Shown here: in pieces, positions 47,420 through 56,489 of the stretch
Numbering within the stretch: the stretch's first letter is position 1
Layout: each line of letters starts with the position of its first letter
DNA from: Flavobacteriales bacterium ALC-1
GTDB lineage: Bacteria > Bacteroidota > Bacteroidia > Flavobacteriales > Flavobacteriaceae
Assembly: GCA_000171875.1 (NCBI GenBank)
Contig: ABHI01000001.1
Location: 310,001-374,000, forward strand
Reading direction: 5' to 3'
Length of the DNA stretch: 64,000 nt
Position numbers and translations under genes: made by a program
Notes under the pieces: model-generated
The model's database searches: none
What the model was told of the DNA's origin: nothing
What the model saw: only the letters and a program-made list of their open reading frames with translations

Positions 47420-47971
47420 TTAAATACGCTTTGTAATTAGAGCTAGTTGCCCCATATGGTTAGCTTGATGTTCCATAACATGAAACCAAGCCCAATGGTT
47501 AGTCATACTCCCAATTTTCTTTTTAAACCATTCATCATCTTTGGTCTTTAACAAAGCTTTGGTCTTAGCTCTTACCTCATCATAAATATCCATATAATAT
47601 TTTATGGGCTTATTTTTAAATTGCTTTCTAGCTTCAGCTCCAAGATTTAAAGCCATTTCCCATTTTGCTCTTTCTTCAGCATTAAAACTTCTGCCTTCAA
47701 ATGTATATACTTGGTAATACGCTTCTGTAGCTGCTAAATGAAAAATAATTGCACCTGGACTATTTGCATTTTCATCTAATAAATAGTCGGTACCTTCTTG
47801 ATCTAAATTTCTAACATGCCGCTCAACTCTTTTTTTTAAATTATCGAGCATAGAAATCATATTACCTATATCATTTGAGTAACCTTTGGGTGGTTTTACT
47901 TCGCTTTGAGAAAATAAAAATGATGTGCATAAAAATGTGAGAAGGAAGAAAATTTTAATTTGATTCTTCAT
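47420..47971 (-). CDS. Secreted DinB-superfamily protein
   Basis: 183 residues from ATG 47971 (the longer open frame upstream is not likely coding). Signal peptide MKNQIKIFFLLTFLCTSFLFSQ, then a four-helix bundle with His in AIIFHLAATEAYY and HVMEHQANHMGQLALI, the metal-ligand pattern of DinB-like proteins. A secreted member is less usual; most are cytoplasmic thiol-related enzymes. It converges on the twin DoxX genes and is 79 bases downstream of the DUF4136 lipoprotein gene. Confidence 0.75.
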   Translation of the reverse strand: MKNQIKIFFLLTFLCTSFLFSQSEVKPPKGYSNDIGNMISMLDNLKKRVERHVRNLDQEGTDYLLDENANSPGAIIFHLAATEAYYQVYTFEGRSFNAEERAKWEMALNLGAEARKQFKNKPIKYYMDIYDEVRAKTKALLKTKDDEWFKKKIGSMTNHWAWFHVMEHQANHMGQLALITKRI

Positions 47972-48050
47972 TGATTGAGATTTTTGGTTTTCTAAATATA
48001 AAACCAAATTATTATTAAACATTATGATTAACAGGAGATTAACGTGAGGA

Positions 48051-48572
48051 CTACTTCTTTGGAGGATAACCATTAAATATTTTCTCAACCAACTTCGTAA
48101 AAGTTTCTTCGCGTTTTTCTGGTGATGCATTTTGTTTATATGCACTCTCGCTTACAGCTTGCCAGAATAACTTCTCATTGTTGCTTTTATCAACGAAATC
48201 AATCACTATTTCTCTAGTGTTTTGATTAGCTCCTAGAGGTATACCAACTGATACTCCACCAAAGCCACCTCTACCTCCTCCGCCAGCTCCTACTCCAACA
48301 GAAGAATTGTTTCTATTCATCACATCCTGGCTTTGAATATCAATATAAAAATCTGGATTATCTGAGCGTATTAAACCCATGGTTTGAAGTTTAACATCAA
48401 TAGCTCTCATTAAACGTTTATTATCTAACTGACTTAATCCAGTCTTTATATCATCAAAATAATTGTAAGTTTTATATTGCGTAAAATCAGTTGATTTTTC
48501 GTAATCGTAGTTTACTATTGTTCCACAGGATGTAATAAGTAGTAGTACTATTAGATATTTGAAGGCCTTCAT
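48051..48572 (-). CDS. DUF4136 lipoprotein
   Basis: 173 residues. Lipobox LLITSC gives a lipidated Cys at about 16, followed by the DUF4136 pattern (YDYEKSTDFTQYKTYNYFD, AIDVKLQTMGLIRSDNPDFYIDIQ). A glycine-rich low-complexity stretch (VGVGAGGGGRGGFGGVSVG, about 93-111) interrupts the fold. Cell-envelope protein of unknown function common in Bacteroidota. A TATCTTTA near-consensus -7 box lies about 18 bases upstream of ATG. Confidence 0.85.
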   Translation of the reverse strand: MKAFKYLIVLLLITSCGTIVNYDYEKSTDFTQYKTYNYFDDIKTGLSQLDNKRLMRAIDVKLQTMGLIRSDNPDFYIDIQSQDVMNRNNSSVGVGAGGGGRGGFGGVSVGIPLGANQNTREIVIDFVDKSNNEKLFWQAVSESAYKQNASPEKREETFTKLVEKIFNGYPPKK

Positions 48573-48684
48573 CTTTTTTATTTAAAGATACAAAATCTAT
48601 GGAAGCAATTCATTTAAGACTTTGTTAATCATTTCCTTTTTGCGAAAAACTACTTAGTATTATATACTAAATTAATACCAAAAA

Positions 48685-50301
48685 TTAGTCCTTGATTATT
48701 CTTCGAATAACTCGTCTATTATTTGAAATAATATTGAGATAATAAATTCCTGAACTTAAGATTGATAAATCAATTTTATTTGTTGTTGACGACAGAACCT
48801 TCTGACCCAACGCTGAGAAAATTTCAATTGTTACATCTATATTATCGTTAGAATCAACTTGTAAGACATTGGAAACTGGATTTGGAAATATCTTTAAACT
48901 TTCTAAATCATAGCCATTATTAGATAAAGTAGCATCCTGCAGTATAATTTCAAATTCATTAATGTCTGTATTTCTACCCGAAGTATTGTCCCAAACTTGA
49001 ACAAAATATACAGTGGTTTCTGGTAAAGATATATCCTGTAGAGAATTTGTACCACAAGCATTAGGCACATGAGCAATATTGAATATATTATCTGGGTATT
49101 CACATGAATCAGCCGAAAGTTGCCAAAGTTGTAACGAAAAGCCATTTGTCACCTCCAAATCAATAACTGAACCTGTATTACCGTAAAAATAATACCAAAC
49201 ATCTTCTACATTATCAATGTTATTACAAGATGGAACGAATGTTGAAGTAGTTGCAAAACTATTCAATCCAGCAGCAGTTTCTCCTAAAATTAGTCGTGGA
49301 GTAACAGAATAATAACCGCAATCAACATCATCATTGACTGGCGGAATTTGGCAGGATTCTGTTACTTGCCAAAAGTCATTACAACCCTCAGCATTATTAC
49401 TTATATCTGAAAAATTTATGTTAAGATTATCACTAGCCAAGATATTACAAATAGCTTCTACATTACAAACTGATAGACTCAAATTCCCTGATAAGTTAAA
49501 GCTTTCAACATAGTCATCAAAAGACAATTGAGATATATCTGCTAATGATATATTGTTTGTAATTTGAAATCCAGAAAAGTTAGCATTAGTATTCAACCCA
49601 TTTAAACTAATTAATGAAGAATTATTATTCAAACTAATAAATGAAACATCACTAGTATATGAACCTAGGCCCTGTAAATCTATTAAACCGTCATTATCTT
49701 CAATTAGAAAATCACTTCCTATACTAAGGTTTTCTAAGCCCATTAAATTAGTTAATTCATCATTATTTGTTATAATAAGTACATAAGACCACTCTAAACT
49801 TTCAAAACCATTTAAGCTTAATAATGATGGATTATCTTGTATACGTATGATTTCAATGTAATTAATCATTGTATTACTCAGCATACTAATGTTTTCCAAA
49901 CTCTCATTGTCTCTAATAATAAAAGAGTTATAAGGAAAAGACGTTAAATTCTCTATCCCTAAGCTACTTAAAGAACTTAATTCATCCAAATTTGTTAATT
50001 GATCATTATTAATAATTGAAAGACTTATTACTGTTTCTATATTATGTAGCCCATTAAGATTAGCAAGCAAAGGGTTATTAGAAATAGATAAAGTTTCTAC
50101 ATTAACCAAATTCGACATCGGTGTTAGGTCATTTATATCATCACCTGATATAACAAGAGAAGCTAAAGTATTACAATTAGGATAATCAATGGCAAAAGCA
50201 TCAATCTCGGCTTGAGAATTAAAAGTACTATCTGGTGGACATTGTCCTAAAGAAATTAATGGCAATAAAAATAATAAGACAAATAGTAGTTTTAGCTTCA
50301 T
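48685..50301 (-). CDS. Secreted leucine-rich-repeat (receptor L domain-like) protein with T9SS domain
   Basis: 538 residues from ATG 50301 (four codons upstream also open). Signal peptide about 1-19, then irregular repeats of a receptor-L/LRR solenoid (LISLGQ then NLVNVETLSISNNPLLANL, GLHNIETVISLSIINNDQLTNL, SLLSLNGFESLEW, about 45-290). A beta-rich domain with paired cysteines follows (CNNIDNVEDVWYYF; about 310-455). The end (KIFPNPVSNVLQV...GIYYLNIISNNRRVIRRIIKD) is a type A T9SS sorting domain. Probably a surface adhesin or binding protein. Confidence 0.85.
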   Translation of the reverse strand: MKLKLLFVLLFLLPLISLGQCPPDSTFNSQAEIDAFAIDYPNCNTLASLVISGDDINDLTPMSNLVNVETLSISNNPLLANLNGLHNIETVISLSIINNDQLTNLDELSSLSSLGIENLTSFPYNSFIIRDNESLENISMLSNTMINYIEIIRIQDNPSLLSLNGFESLEWSYVLIITNNDELTNLMGLENLSIGSDFLIEDNDGLIDLQGLGSYTSDVSFISLNNNSSLISLNGLNTNANFSGFQITNNISLADISQLSFDDYVESFNLSGNLSLSVCNVEAICNILASDNLNINFSDISNNAEGCNDFWQVTESCQIPPVNDDVDCGYYSVTPRLILGETAAGLNSFATTSTFVPSCNNIDNVEDVWYYFYGNTGSVIDLEVTNGFSLQLWQLSADSCEYPDNIFNIAHVPNACGTNSLQDISLPETTVYFVQVWDNTSGRNTDINEFEIILQDATLSNNGYDLESLKIFPNPVSNVLQVDSNDNIDVTIEIFSALGQKVLSSTTNKIDLSILSSGIYYLNIISNNRRVIRRIIKD

Positions 50302-50451
50302 AATAGATATCAATAGGTTTCTATAAAAATAAACATATTAAACTATTAGCTTATATTTTTTCGGTATTCGTTATCAGAGTTCGATAAAAGCCTTTTACTA
50401 AGGTCAAAAAAATAAATATATTTAAGATAAACTTTTATAGAAATGATTAGG

Positions 50452-51450
50452 TTAATCATTCAGCATCTTCCAAAGCTTATCTTTCAACTCCATAAGCCCT
50501 TGCTGAGCCACTGAGGAAATAAACATATAATCTGCTTGTAAATCTTTATCTAAAATTGAAGATATTTCAGATTTAAGTTCATCATCTAACATATCAGATT
50601 TAGAAACGACCACAAAACGTTCCTTATCTAACATCTCAGGATTATAACGTCTTAACTCGTCTAATAAAATTTCGTATTGCTCTACAATATCTTTGGCATC
50701 GGCCGGAATTAAAAATAGTAAGATAGAGTTTCGTTCAATATGCCTTAAAAAGTAATACCCTAAACCTTTTCCTTCTGCAGCACCTTCAATAATACCAGGA
50801 ATATCTGCCATCACAAAAGATTTATAATCGCGATATTCTACGATACCTAAATTAGGCTTAAGTGTTGTGAATTCGTAATCAGCAATTTTAGGTTTTGCTG
50901 ATGTTAATACAGATAATAAAGTTGATTTTCCAGCATTTGGAAAACCTACCAAACCAACATCTGCTAATATTTTTAACTCTAATGTAATATGACGTTCTTC
51001 TAAAGGAATTCCGGGTTGTGCATAACGTGGAGTTTGGTTTATAGAACTTTTAAAATGCCAGTTACCACGACCTCCCATTCCACCTTCAGCCACAATCTTT
51101 TCTTCGCCATTCTCAGTAATTTCAAATAAAATATCGTTGGTTTCAGAATCTCTAACGACAGTTCCTAATGGTACTTCTAAATATTCATCCACGCCATCAG
51201 AGCCTGTACTCCTACCTGAACTTCCATGTGCACCATGACCAGCTCTAATATGACGCTTAAATTTTAAATGTATTAAAGTCCAAAGGTTAGAATTCCCCTT
51301 AAGAATAACATGACCTCCACGACCACCATCACCTCCATCTGGTCCTCCTTTAGCGTTATATTTTTCGCGATTTAAATGTGAAGAGCCTTTTCCTCCGTTA
51401 CCAGAAGATACGTGCATTTTTACGTAGTCGACAAAATTTCCTTCAGTCAT
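50452..51450 (-). CDS. obgE: GTPase Obg/CgtA
   Basis: 332 residues. Glycine-rich Obg fold (1-159, [36 protein letters not shown]), then the G domain with G1 [13 protein letters not shown]3 DIPGIIEGA and SKSD. The C-terminal OCT domain of some Obg proteins is absent, which is normal for many Bacteroidota. Obg binds the 50S subunit and ppGpp and is essential. Downstream of hpt-adk, separated by a short tandem repeat. Start by family alignment. Confidence 0.93.
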   Translation of the reverse strand: MTEGNFVDYVKMHVSSGNGGKGSSHLNREKYNAKGGPDGGDGGRGGHVILKGNSNLWTLIHLKFKRHIRAGHGAHGSSGRSTGSDGVDEYLEVPLGTVVRDSETNDILFEITENGEEKIVAEGGMGGRGNWHFKSSINQTPRYAQPGIPLEERHITLELKILADVGLVGFPNAGKSTLLSVLTSAKPKIADYEFTTLKPNLGIVEYRDYKSFVMADIPGIIEGAAEGKGLGYYFLRHIERNSILLFLIPADAKDIVEQYEILLDELRRYNPEMLDKERFVVVSKSDMLDDELKSEISSILDKDLQADYMFISSVAQQGLMELKDKLWKMLND

Positions 51451-51455
51451 GATTG

Positions 51456-51491
51456 AGTTTAAAGTTCTAAGTTTAAAGTTCTAAGTTTAAA
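51456..51491. repeat. 14-bp tandem repeat, about 2.6 copies
   Basis: AGTTTAAAGTTCTA repeats perfectly twice (51456-51469, 51470-51483), followed by a partial third copy AGTTTAAAC. It lies in the 52-base gap between obgE and hpt-adk. Copy number could vary by slippage. Confidence 0.75.
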
Positions 51492-51502
51492 CTCTTCTGA
51501 AT

Positions 51503-52612
51503 TTATAATGAATCTATTACTTTATTTAAACGTACAGTAATCTCTTCTATACTACCAATACCATCGACACCATGATATTTTTTTTGAGCAGAATAATAGT
51601 CTTTTAAAATAGCAGTTTCATTATAATAAACTTTTATTCTATTTCTTATTATTGCTTCGTCAGAATCATCTTTTCTTCCACTAGTTTTACCTCTTTCTAA
51701 TAAGCGGTTTACTAGTGTCTCATCCTCAACCTCTAAGGCTACCATAGCACTGACTTCAGAATCTTTAGCCTCTAATATTCTATCTAATGCTTCAGCCTGT
51801 ACTTCATTTCTAGGAAAACCATCAAATATAAATCCATTGGCTCCAGCATTTCTATTGACCTCAGCTTCTAACATGTCTATAGTCACTTGATCTGGAACTA
51901 AATGGCCTTTATCCATATAAGATTTTGCTAAAGTTCCGAGTGCTGTTTCATTTTTAATGTTGTATCTAAATACATCACCAGTTGAGATGTGCACTAAATC
52001 ATATTTTTCTTTTAAAAAATTAGCTTGTGTTCCTTTACCTGCACCTGGAGGTCCAAATAGCACTAAGTTAGTCATGTGTTGTGTTGTTTTTAATTGATAT
52101 ACGTCTGGTAAATCTCTTCCTAACCCATCATAATCTAAGCCGTAACCAACGATGAACTTATCGGGAATTTCCATACCTACGTAATGAAGTTTAAAATCTT
52201 TATCGTAAGCTTCTGGCTTGTAAAACAAAGTCGCGATGATAAGCTCTTTAACATTTTCATTTTTGAAAATGCGATGTACTTCTTCTAAAGTTTTACCTGA
52301 GTCTATGATATCTTCTAAAATAACAACCGTTCTACCGGTTAAATCTTGTGTTAAACCAATAAGACGCTGAATATCATCTGTAGACTTTACACCTTCGTAA
52401 GAAGCGAGTTTGATAAACGTAACTTCACAAGGTTTAGGGTACTTTTTTACAAAATCACTCACAAACATAAAAGAGCCATTTAAAATGCCTATAAAAACTG
52501 GCATCTCATCACCTAAATCTTTAGAAATGACATCTACCATTTGCTGTACAGCTTGGTCAATCTCTTGTTCTGAAATGAAAGGTTTAAAGTATAAATCGTG
52601 AAGCTTTATCAC
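51503..52612 (-). CDS. Fused hypoxanthine phosphoribosyltransferase - adenylate kinase
   Basis: 369 residues made of two enzymes. Residues 1-175 are HPRT: PRPP loop VVILEDIIDSGKT (97-108) and GYGLDYDGLGRDLPDVY near its end. From Met180 comes adenylate kinase: P-loop LFGPPGAGKGT (185-195), GDVFRYNIK, FDGFPRN, and a short LID around RGKTSGRKDDSDEA. Hpt makes IMP/GMP from hypoxanthine/guanine; Adk balances ATP, ADP and AMP. The junction (VYQLKTTQHM) shows no stop, so this is a real fusion. Divergent from purKE. Confidence 0.92.
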   Translation of the reverse strand: MIKLHDLYFKPFISEQEIDQAVQQMVDVISKDLGDEMPVFIGILNGSFMFVSDFVKKYPKPCEVTFIKLASYEGVKSTDDIQRLIGLTQDLTGRTVVILEDIIDSGKTLEEVHRIFKNENVKELIIATLFYKPEAYDKDFKLHYVGMEIPDKFIVGYGLDYDGLGRDLPDVYQLKTTQHMTNLVLFGPPGAGKGTQANFLKEKYDLVHISTGDVFRYNIKNETALGTLAKSYMDKGHLVPDQVTIDMLEAEVNRNAGANGFIFDGFPRNEVQAEALDRILEAKDSEVSAMVALEVEDETLVNRLLERGKTSGRKDDSDEAIIRNRIKVYYNETAILKDYYSAQKKYHGVDGIGSIEEITVRLNKVIDSL

Positions 52613-52633
52613 TATTGTATTATTTTAAAAATG

Positions 52634-52641
52634 CAAAGATA
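52634..52641 (-). promoter_or_regulatory. -7 promoter box of hpt-adk
   Basis: On the minus strand TATCTTTG, 22 bases upstream of the ATG at 52612. It is back to back with the purK promoter in a 155-base shared region. Confidence 0.55.
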
Positions 52642-52680
52642 ATCATTTGATTGACGATAGACGATTTTTTGATTTATGAT

Positions 52681-52714
52681 TTTGGAGGTATGTACCTTAT
52701 TTAGTGTATTTTTG
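52681..52714 (+). promoter_or_regulatory. Promoter of purK
   Basis: TTTG at 52681-52684 and TATTTTTG at 52707-52714, spacing 22 bases (a little longer than 19). The start of transcription would lie near 52720, about 48 bases before ATG, so the leader includes the hairpin at 52744. Confidence 0.65.
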
Positions 52715-52743
52715 TAGCTCAAAACAGTTGAATATTTAACAAA

Positions 52744-52761
52744 TTCCCTCTTTTGAGGGAA
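52744..52761 (+). promoter_or_regulatory. Leader hairpin just before purK start
   Basis: TTCCCTC (52744-52750), loop TTTT, GAGGGAA (52755-52761): a 7-bp perfect stem ending six bases before ATG. It would fold over the ribosome landing zone. The CCCTC/GAGGG core matches the hairpin in the rpsL leader. Regulation is inferred. Confidence 0.5.
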
Positions 52762-52767
52762 ATAAAT

Positions 52768-53922
52768 ATGAATTATTTCTCTTCAGATTTTAAACTCGGT
52801 ATTCTTGGAGGTGGTCAATTGGGCAAGATGATGCTTTATGATACACGCAAGTATGATATTTACACTTGTGTTATAGACCCAAGTACAGAAGCACCTTCTC
52901 GATTAGCCTCTGATGAGTTTACCGTTGGTGACTTATTAGATTACGATACAGTTGTTAACTTTGGAAGGAAGGTTGACATCCTAACTTTTGAAATTGAAAA
53001 CGTTAATGTTGATGCTCTAGAAACCCTTGAAGGTGAAGGCATAAAGGTATTCCCTTCTTCTAAAACTTTAAGAACTATTCAAAATAAAGCAACTCAGAAA
53101 TTATTTTATCGCGACCATAATATTCCGACCGCTGATTTTTCTCGTTTTGCACATACTTCAGAAATTCAAGATGCAGTAGAGAATGGTGGGTTAGATTATC
53201 CGTTTGTGTGGAAAAGTGCACGATTTGGTTATGATGGAACTGGCGTAAAAGTGGTAAAACGTTATACAGATTTAATTGACCTTCCGAATGTAGAATGTAT
53301 TGCTGAAGATTTAATTCCGTTTAAAAATGAATTGGCTGTTATTGTTGCTAGAAATGAAAAGGGAGATTTAAGAACCTACCCTGTGGTTGAGATGGAGTTT
53401 CATCCTGAAGCTAATCAGGTTGAGTATGTTATTTGTCCTGCTCGTATTCCTGATGCTATTGCAAAAAAAGCTGAACTCATTGCCTTAAAAACTGCTGCAG
53501 CTTTTGAGCATGTCGGTTTATTGGCTGTAGAAATGTTTCAAACAGAAACTGATGATATTTTAGTCAATGAAGTAGCACCAAGACCTCATAATTCTGGTCA
53601 TTATAGTATTGAAGCGAGTTATACATCTCAGTTTGAACAACAGCTTAGATGTATTTTAGGTTTACCTCTTGGTAATACTGAAAGTAAAGTTGCAGGAGTC
53701 ATGGTAAATTTAGTTGGAGCTGAAGATCATACAGGAAATGTACTATATAAAAACATAGAAAAAATCATGGCAATGGAAGGTGTAACACCCCATATTTATG
53801 GAAAGAAACAAACCAGACCTTTCCGAAAAATGGGACATGTTACTATTGTCAATAAAGATATTAATAAGGCACGCGAAATTGCTGAAAAAGTAAAGCGTAC
53901 AATTGAAGTTATAAGCGAATAA
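52768..53922 (+). CDS. purK: N5-carboxyaminoimidazole ribonucleotide synthase
   Basis: 384 residues from ATG 52768 (MNYFSSDFKLGILGGGQLG). A TTG-initiated frame five codons upstream begins inside the leader hairpin and is rejected. ATP-grasp fold: N-terminal GILGGGQLGKMM, B-domain YPFVWKSARFGYDGTGVKVV, and EVAPRPHNSGHYSIEA metal/ATP site. PurK makes N5-CAIR from AIR, bicarbonate and ATP. Two bases from purE; the two act in sequence in purine synthesis. Confidence 0.95.
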   Translation: MNYFSSDFKLGILGGGQLGKMMLYDTRKYDIYTCVIDPSTEAPSRLASDEFTVGDLLDYDTVVNFGRKVDILTFEIENVNVDALETLEGEGIKVFPSSKTLRTIQNKATQKLFYRDHNIPTADFSRFAHTSEIQDAVENGGLDYPFVWKSARFGYDGTGVKVVKRYTDLIDLPNVECIAEDLIPFKNELAVIVARNEKGDLRTYPVVEMEFHPEANQVEYVICPARIPDAIAKKAELIALKTAAAFEHVGLLAVEMFQTETDDILVNEVAPRPHNSGHYSIEASYTSQFEQQLRCILGLPLGNTESKVAGVMVNLVGAEDHTGNVLYKNIEKIMAMEGVTPHIYGKKQTRPFRKMGHVTIVNKDINKAREIAEKVKRTIEVISE

Positions 53923-53924
53923 AT

Positions 53925-54407
53925 ATGAGTAAAGTAGGAGTTATAATGGGAAGCAAAAGCGATTTGCCTGTGATGCAAGACGCTATAGATATATTAAAGG
54001 GGTTTGACATTGAAATTGAAGTCGATATCGTTTCTGCACATCGTACACCTGAAAAGCTATTCGATTACAGTAAAAATGCACATACTAGAGGGATAAAAGT
54101 AATTATAGCTGGTGCAGGTGGAGCGGCGCATTTACCAGGAATGGTGGCATCCCTATCACCATTACCAGTAATTGGAGTACCCGTAAAATCATCTAATTCT
54201 ATTGATGGTTGGGATTCTGTTTTATCTATCTTACAAATGCCAGGAGGTGTTCCTGTAGCAACTGTGGCGCTAAATGGAGCAAAAAATGCTGGGATTTTAG
54301 CTGCTCAGATTATCGGAAGTAGTGATCAGTGTGTTTTAGGCAAAATAATGATTTATAAAGAAGGTCTAAAAGCAAAGGTTATAGATTCAGCAAAGGATTT
54401 AAAATAG
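53925..54407 (+). CDS. purE: N5-CAIR mutase, class I PurE
   Basis: 160 residues with the PurE signatures VGVIMGSKSDLPVM, VDIVSAHRTPEKL and IIAGAGGAAHLPGMVAS. The active-site His is in SAHRTP. Class I enzymes work with PurK, which is directly upstream, and convert N5-CAIR to CAIR. Octameric cytoplasmic enzyme of normal length. Confidence 0.96.
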   Translation: MSKVGVIMGSKSDLPVMQDAIDILKGFDIEIEVDIVSAHRTPEKLFDYSKNAHTRGIKVIIAGAGGAAHLPGMVASLSPLPVIGVPVKSSNSIDGWDSVLSILQMPGGVPVATVALNGAKNAGILAAQIIGSSDQCVLGKIMIYKEGLKAKVIDSAKDLK

Positions 54408-54450
54408 TTACTACTCTCACCTACTTACCAAATTGATTAAAAAGAAAAAA

Positions 54451-56481
54451 ATGTCAATCCTAAATAAACCCTTCAACACAACCTATAATACAGCACCTTT
54501 TTCAAAAATAAAGACAGAGGACTATCTTCCTGCGTTTAAAAAAGGAATTGAAAAAGCTAAAGCTGAAATTGATACTATTGTCAATAATACTGAAACTCCA
54601 ACTTTTAAAAATACAATTGACGCCTTAGATTACTCTGGTGAAGAATTGGATAGGATTTCGAGTATTTTCTTTAATCTGAATTCTGCCGAAACTAATGATG
54701 AGATTCAAAAAATAGCACAAGAGGTATCACCGCTTTTATCTGATTTTAGTAATGATATTACCTTAAATGAGGATTTATTTAAACGTGTAAAAGCTGTTTA
54801 CAATTCTAAATCTAATTTAGAGTTAACCACAGAACAAGAAACGCTTCTCGATAAAAAGTATAAAGGTTTTTCCAGAAATGGAGCTAATCTTAGTGATCAC
54901 AAGAAAGAAAAACTTAGAGCTATTGATAAAGAGTTAAGTCAGTTAAAACTAAAATTTGGCGAACATATTTTAGCCGAAACTAACACATATGAAATGCACC
55001 TTATGAATGAAGCTGAAGTATCAGGTTTACCAGATGGGGCAAAAGAAGCAGCTAAGCAGTTAGCTGAAAGCAAAGGTAAAGAAGGTTGGTTAATTACATT
55101 AGATTATCCAAGTTATATTCCTTTTATGACTTATGCAGATAATAGAGAATTGCGAGAAAAATTATCTAAAGCTTTTGGAAGTAAAGGCTTTAAAAATGAC
55201 GATTTAGATAATCAAGCTATAGTTCTTAAAATCGCTCAATTACGATTTGAACGCGCTCAACTTTTAGGCTATAAAACCCATGCGCATTTTGTTTTAGAAG
55301 AGCGTATGGCAGAAACACCTGAAAAAGTAAATACTTTTTTAAATGAGCTGCTTGACAAAGCAAAACCTGCTGCTAAAGAAGAGTTTAAGAAACTTGAAAA
55401 CTTTGCTAAAGATTTGGATAATATAGACCAGCTTCAAAAATGGGATTCTGGCTATTATTCAGAGAAATTAAAGCAAAAATTGTTCAGCTTAGATGATGAG
55501 CAATTAAAACCCTACTTTAAGCTAGAAAATGTAATTGATGGAGCATTTACAGTGGCTCAAAAATTATTCGGGTTACAGTTTGAAGAAATTGATACCATTG
55601 ATAAATATCATGATGACGTTTTAACCTATAAAGTTACAGATAGCGAAGGTGAATTAGTGTCTGTTTTTTATGCTGATTTTTTTCCAAGAGCTGGGAAACG
55701 TAATGGAGCTTGGATGACGTCATACAAACCTCAAATGGTTAAAAACGGTGTTAATGAAAGACCCCACGTTTCTATAGTTTGCAACTTTACCAAACCTACA
55801 AAAAGCAAACCATCATTATTAACGTTTAATGAAGTAACAACTTTGTTTCATGAGTTTGGTCATGCTTTACATGGTATGTTAGCGAACACAACCTACCCAA
55901 GCCTATCAGGAACAAGTGTGTATTGGGATTTTGTTGAGTTACCAAGCCAGATTTTAGAAAACTGGTGCTACGAAGAAGAAACGCTTAAGCTATTTGCCAC
56001 GCATTACGAAACTGGAGAAGTCATTCCTATGGAATTGATTGAAAAAATAAAAACGTCTTCGACATTTCATGAAGGCATGCAAACACTGCGTCAGCTAAGT
56101 TTTGGTTTACTTGACATGAGTTGGCATGGTGTAGACCCTTCAAATATTTCTAAAGTAAAAGCTCATGAAGTTAAAGCTTTTGGCGCAACACGCTTATATC
56201 CAGATGTAGCTGAGAATTGTATGAGTACAGCTTTTGCACATATTTTTCAAGGTGGTTATTCTTCTGGTTATTACAGTTATAAATGGGCAGAAGTATTAGA
56301 TGCGGATGCTTTTGAGTACTTTAAAGAAGAAGGTGTTTTTAATAAAACGGTTGCTGATAAATTTAAAACTTATGTGTTGTCTCAAGGTGGTACGGAAAAT
56401 CCAATGACATTATATAAAAAGTTTAGAGGGCAAGAACCAAAACCTGAAGCTTTGTTACGTCGAGCTGGTTTATTGAAATAG
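54451..56481 (+). CDS. M3-family peptidyl-dipeptidase (Dcp-like metallopeptidase)
   Basis: 676 residues from ATG 54451 (MSILNKPFNTTYNTAPF); an open frame six codons upstream lacks support. Zinc motif HEFGH at 467-471 (TLFHEFGHALHG), with EEHR-type downstream glutamate expected in WDFVELPSQILENW. No signal peptide, so cytoplasmic or leaderless like E. coli Dcp, which removes C-terminal dipeptides. It follows purE by 43 bases, possibly cotranscribed. Convergent with the DUF2235 gene, 7 bases apart. Confidence 0.9.
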   Translation: MSILNKPFNTTYNTAPFSKIKTEDYLPAFKKGIEKAKAEIDTIVNNTETPTFKNTIDALDYSGEELDRISSIFFNLNSAETNDEIQKIAQEVSPLLSDFSNDITLNEDLFKRVKAVYNSKSNLELTTEQETLLDKKYKGFSRNGANLSDHKKEKLRAIDKELSQLKLKFGEHILAETNTYEMHLMNEAEVSGLPDGAKEAAKQLAESKGKEGWLITLDYPSYIPFMTYADNRELREKLSKAFGSKGFKNDDLDNQAIVLKIAQLRFERAQLLGYKTHAHFVLEERMAETPEKVNTFLNELLDKAKPAAKEEFKKLENFAKDLDNIDQLQKWDSGYYSEKLKQKLFSLDDEQLKPYFKLENVIDGAFTVAQKLFGLQFEEIDTIDKYHDDVLTYKVTDSEGELVSVFYADFFPRAGKRNGAWMTSYKPQMVKNGVNERPHVSIVCNFTKPTKSKPSLLTFNEVTTLFHEFGHALHGMLANTTYPSLSGTSVYWDFVELPSQILENWCYEEETLKLFATHYETGEVIPMELIEKIKTSSTFHEGMQTLRQLSFGLLDMSWHGVDPSNISKVKAHEVKAFGATRLYPDVAENCMSTAFAHIFQGGYSSGYYSYKWAEVLDADAFEYFKEEGVFNKTVADKFKTYVLSQGGTENPMTLYKKFRGQEPKPEALLRRAGLLK

Positions 56482-56489
56482 ATTTCAAT
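56472..56489. other. Short palindrome at the convergent M3 / DUF2235 junction
   Basis: ATTGAAAT-AG-ATTTCAAT, 8-bp arms, contains the M3 stop codon and sits in the 7-base gap. No T-run follows on either strand, so a terminator is weakly supported. Confidence 0.3.

Noticed and set aside
47972..48145. 58-codon N-terminal extension of the DinB-like gene
   Set aside because: It overlaps the end of the DUF4136 gene; the downstream ATG begins a normal signal peptide.
51503..52612. Hpt-Adk fusion as a frameshift or assembly error
   Set aside because: The junction is a smooth linker in one frame, both domains are complete, and no stop or shift is needed to join them.
52753..52767. TTG-initiated start of purK five codons upstream of ATG
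   Set aside because: The TTG lies inside the loop and arm of the leader hairpin; the ATG at 52768 gives the standard PurK N-terminus.
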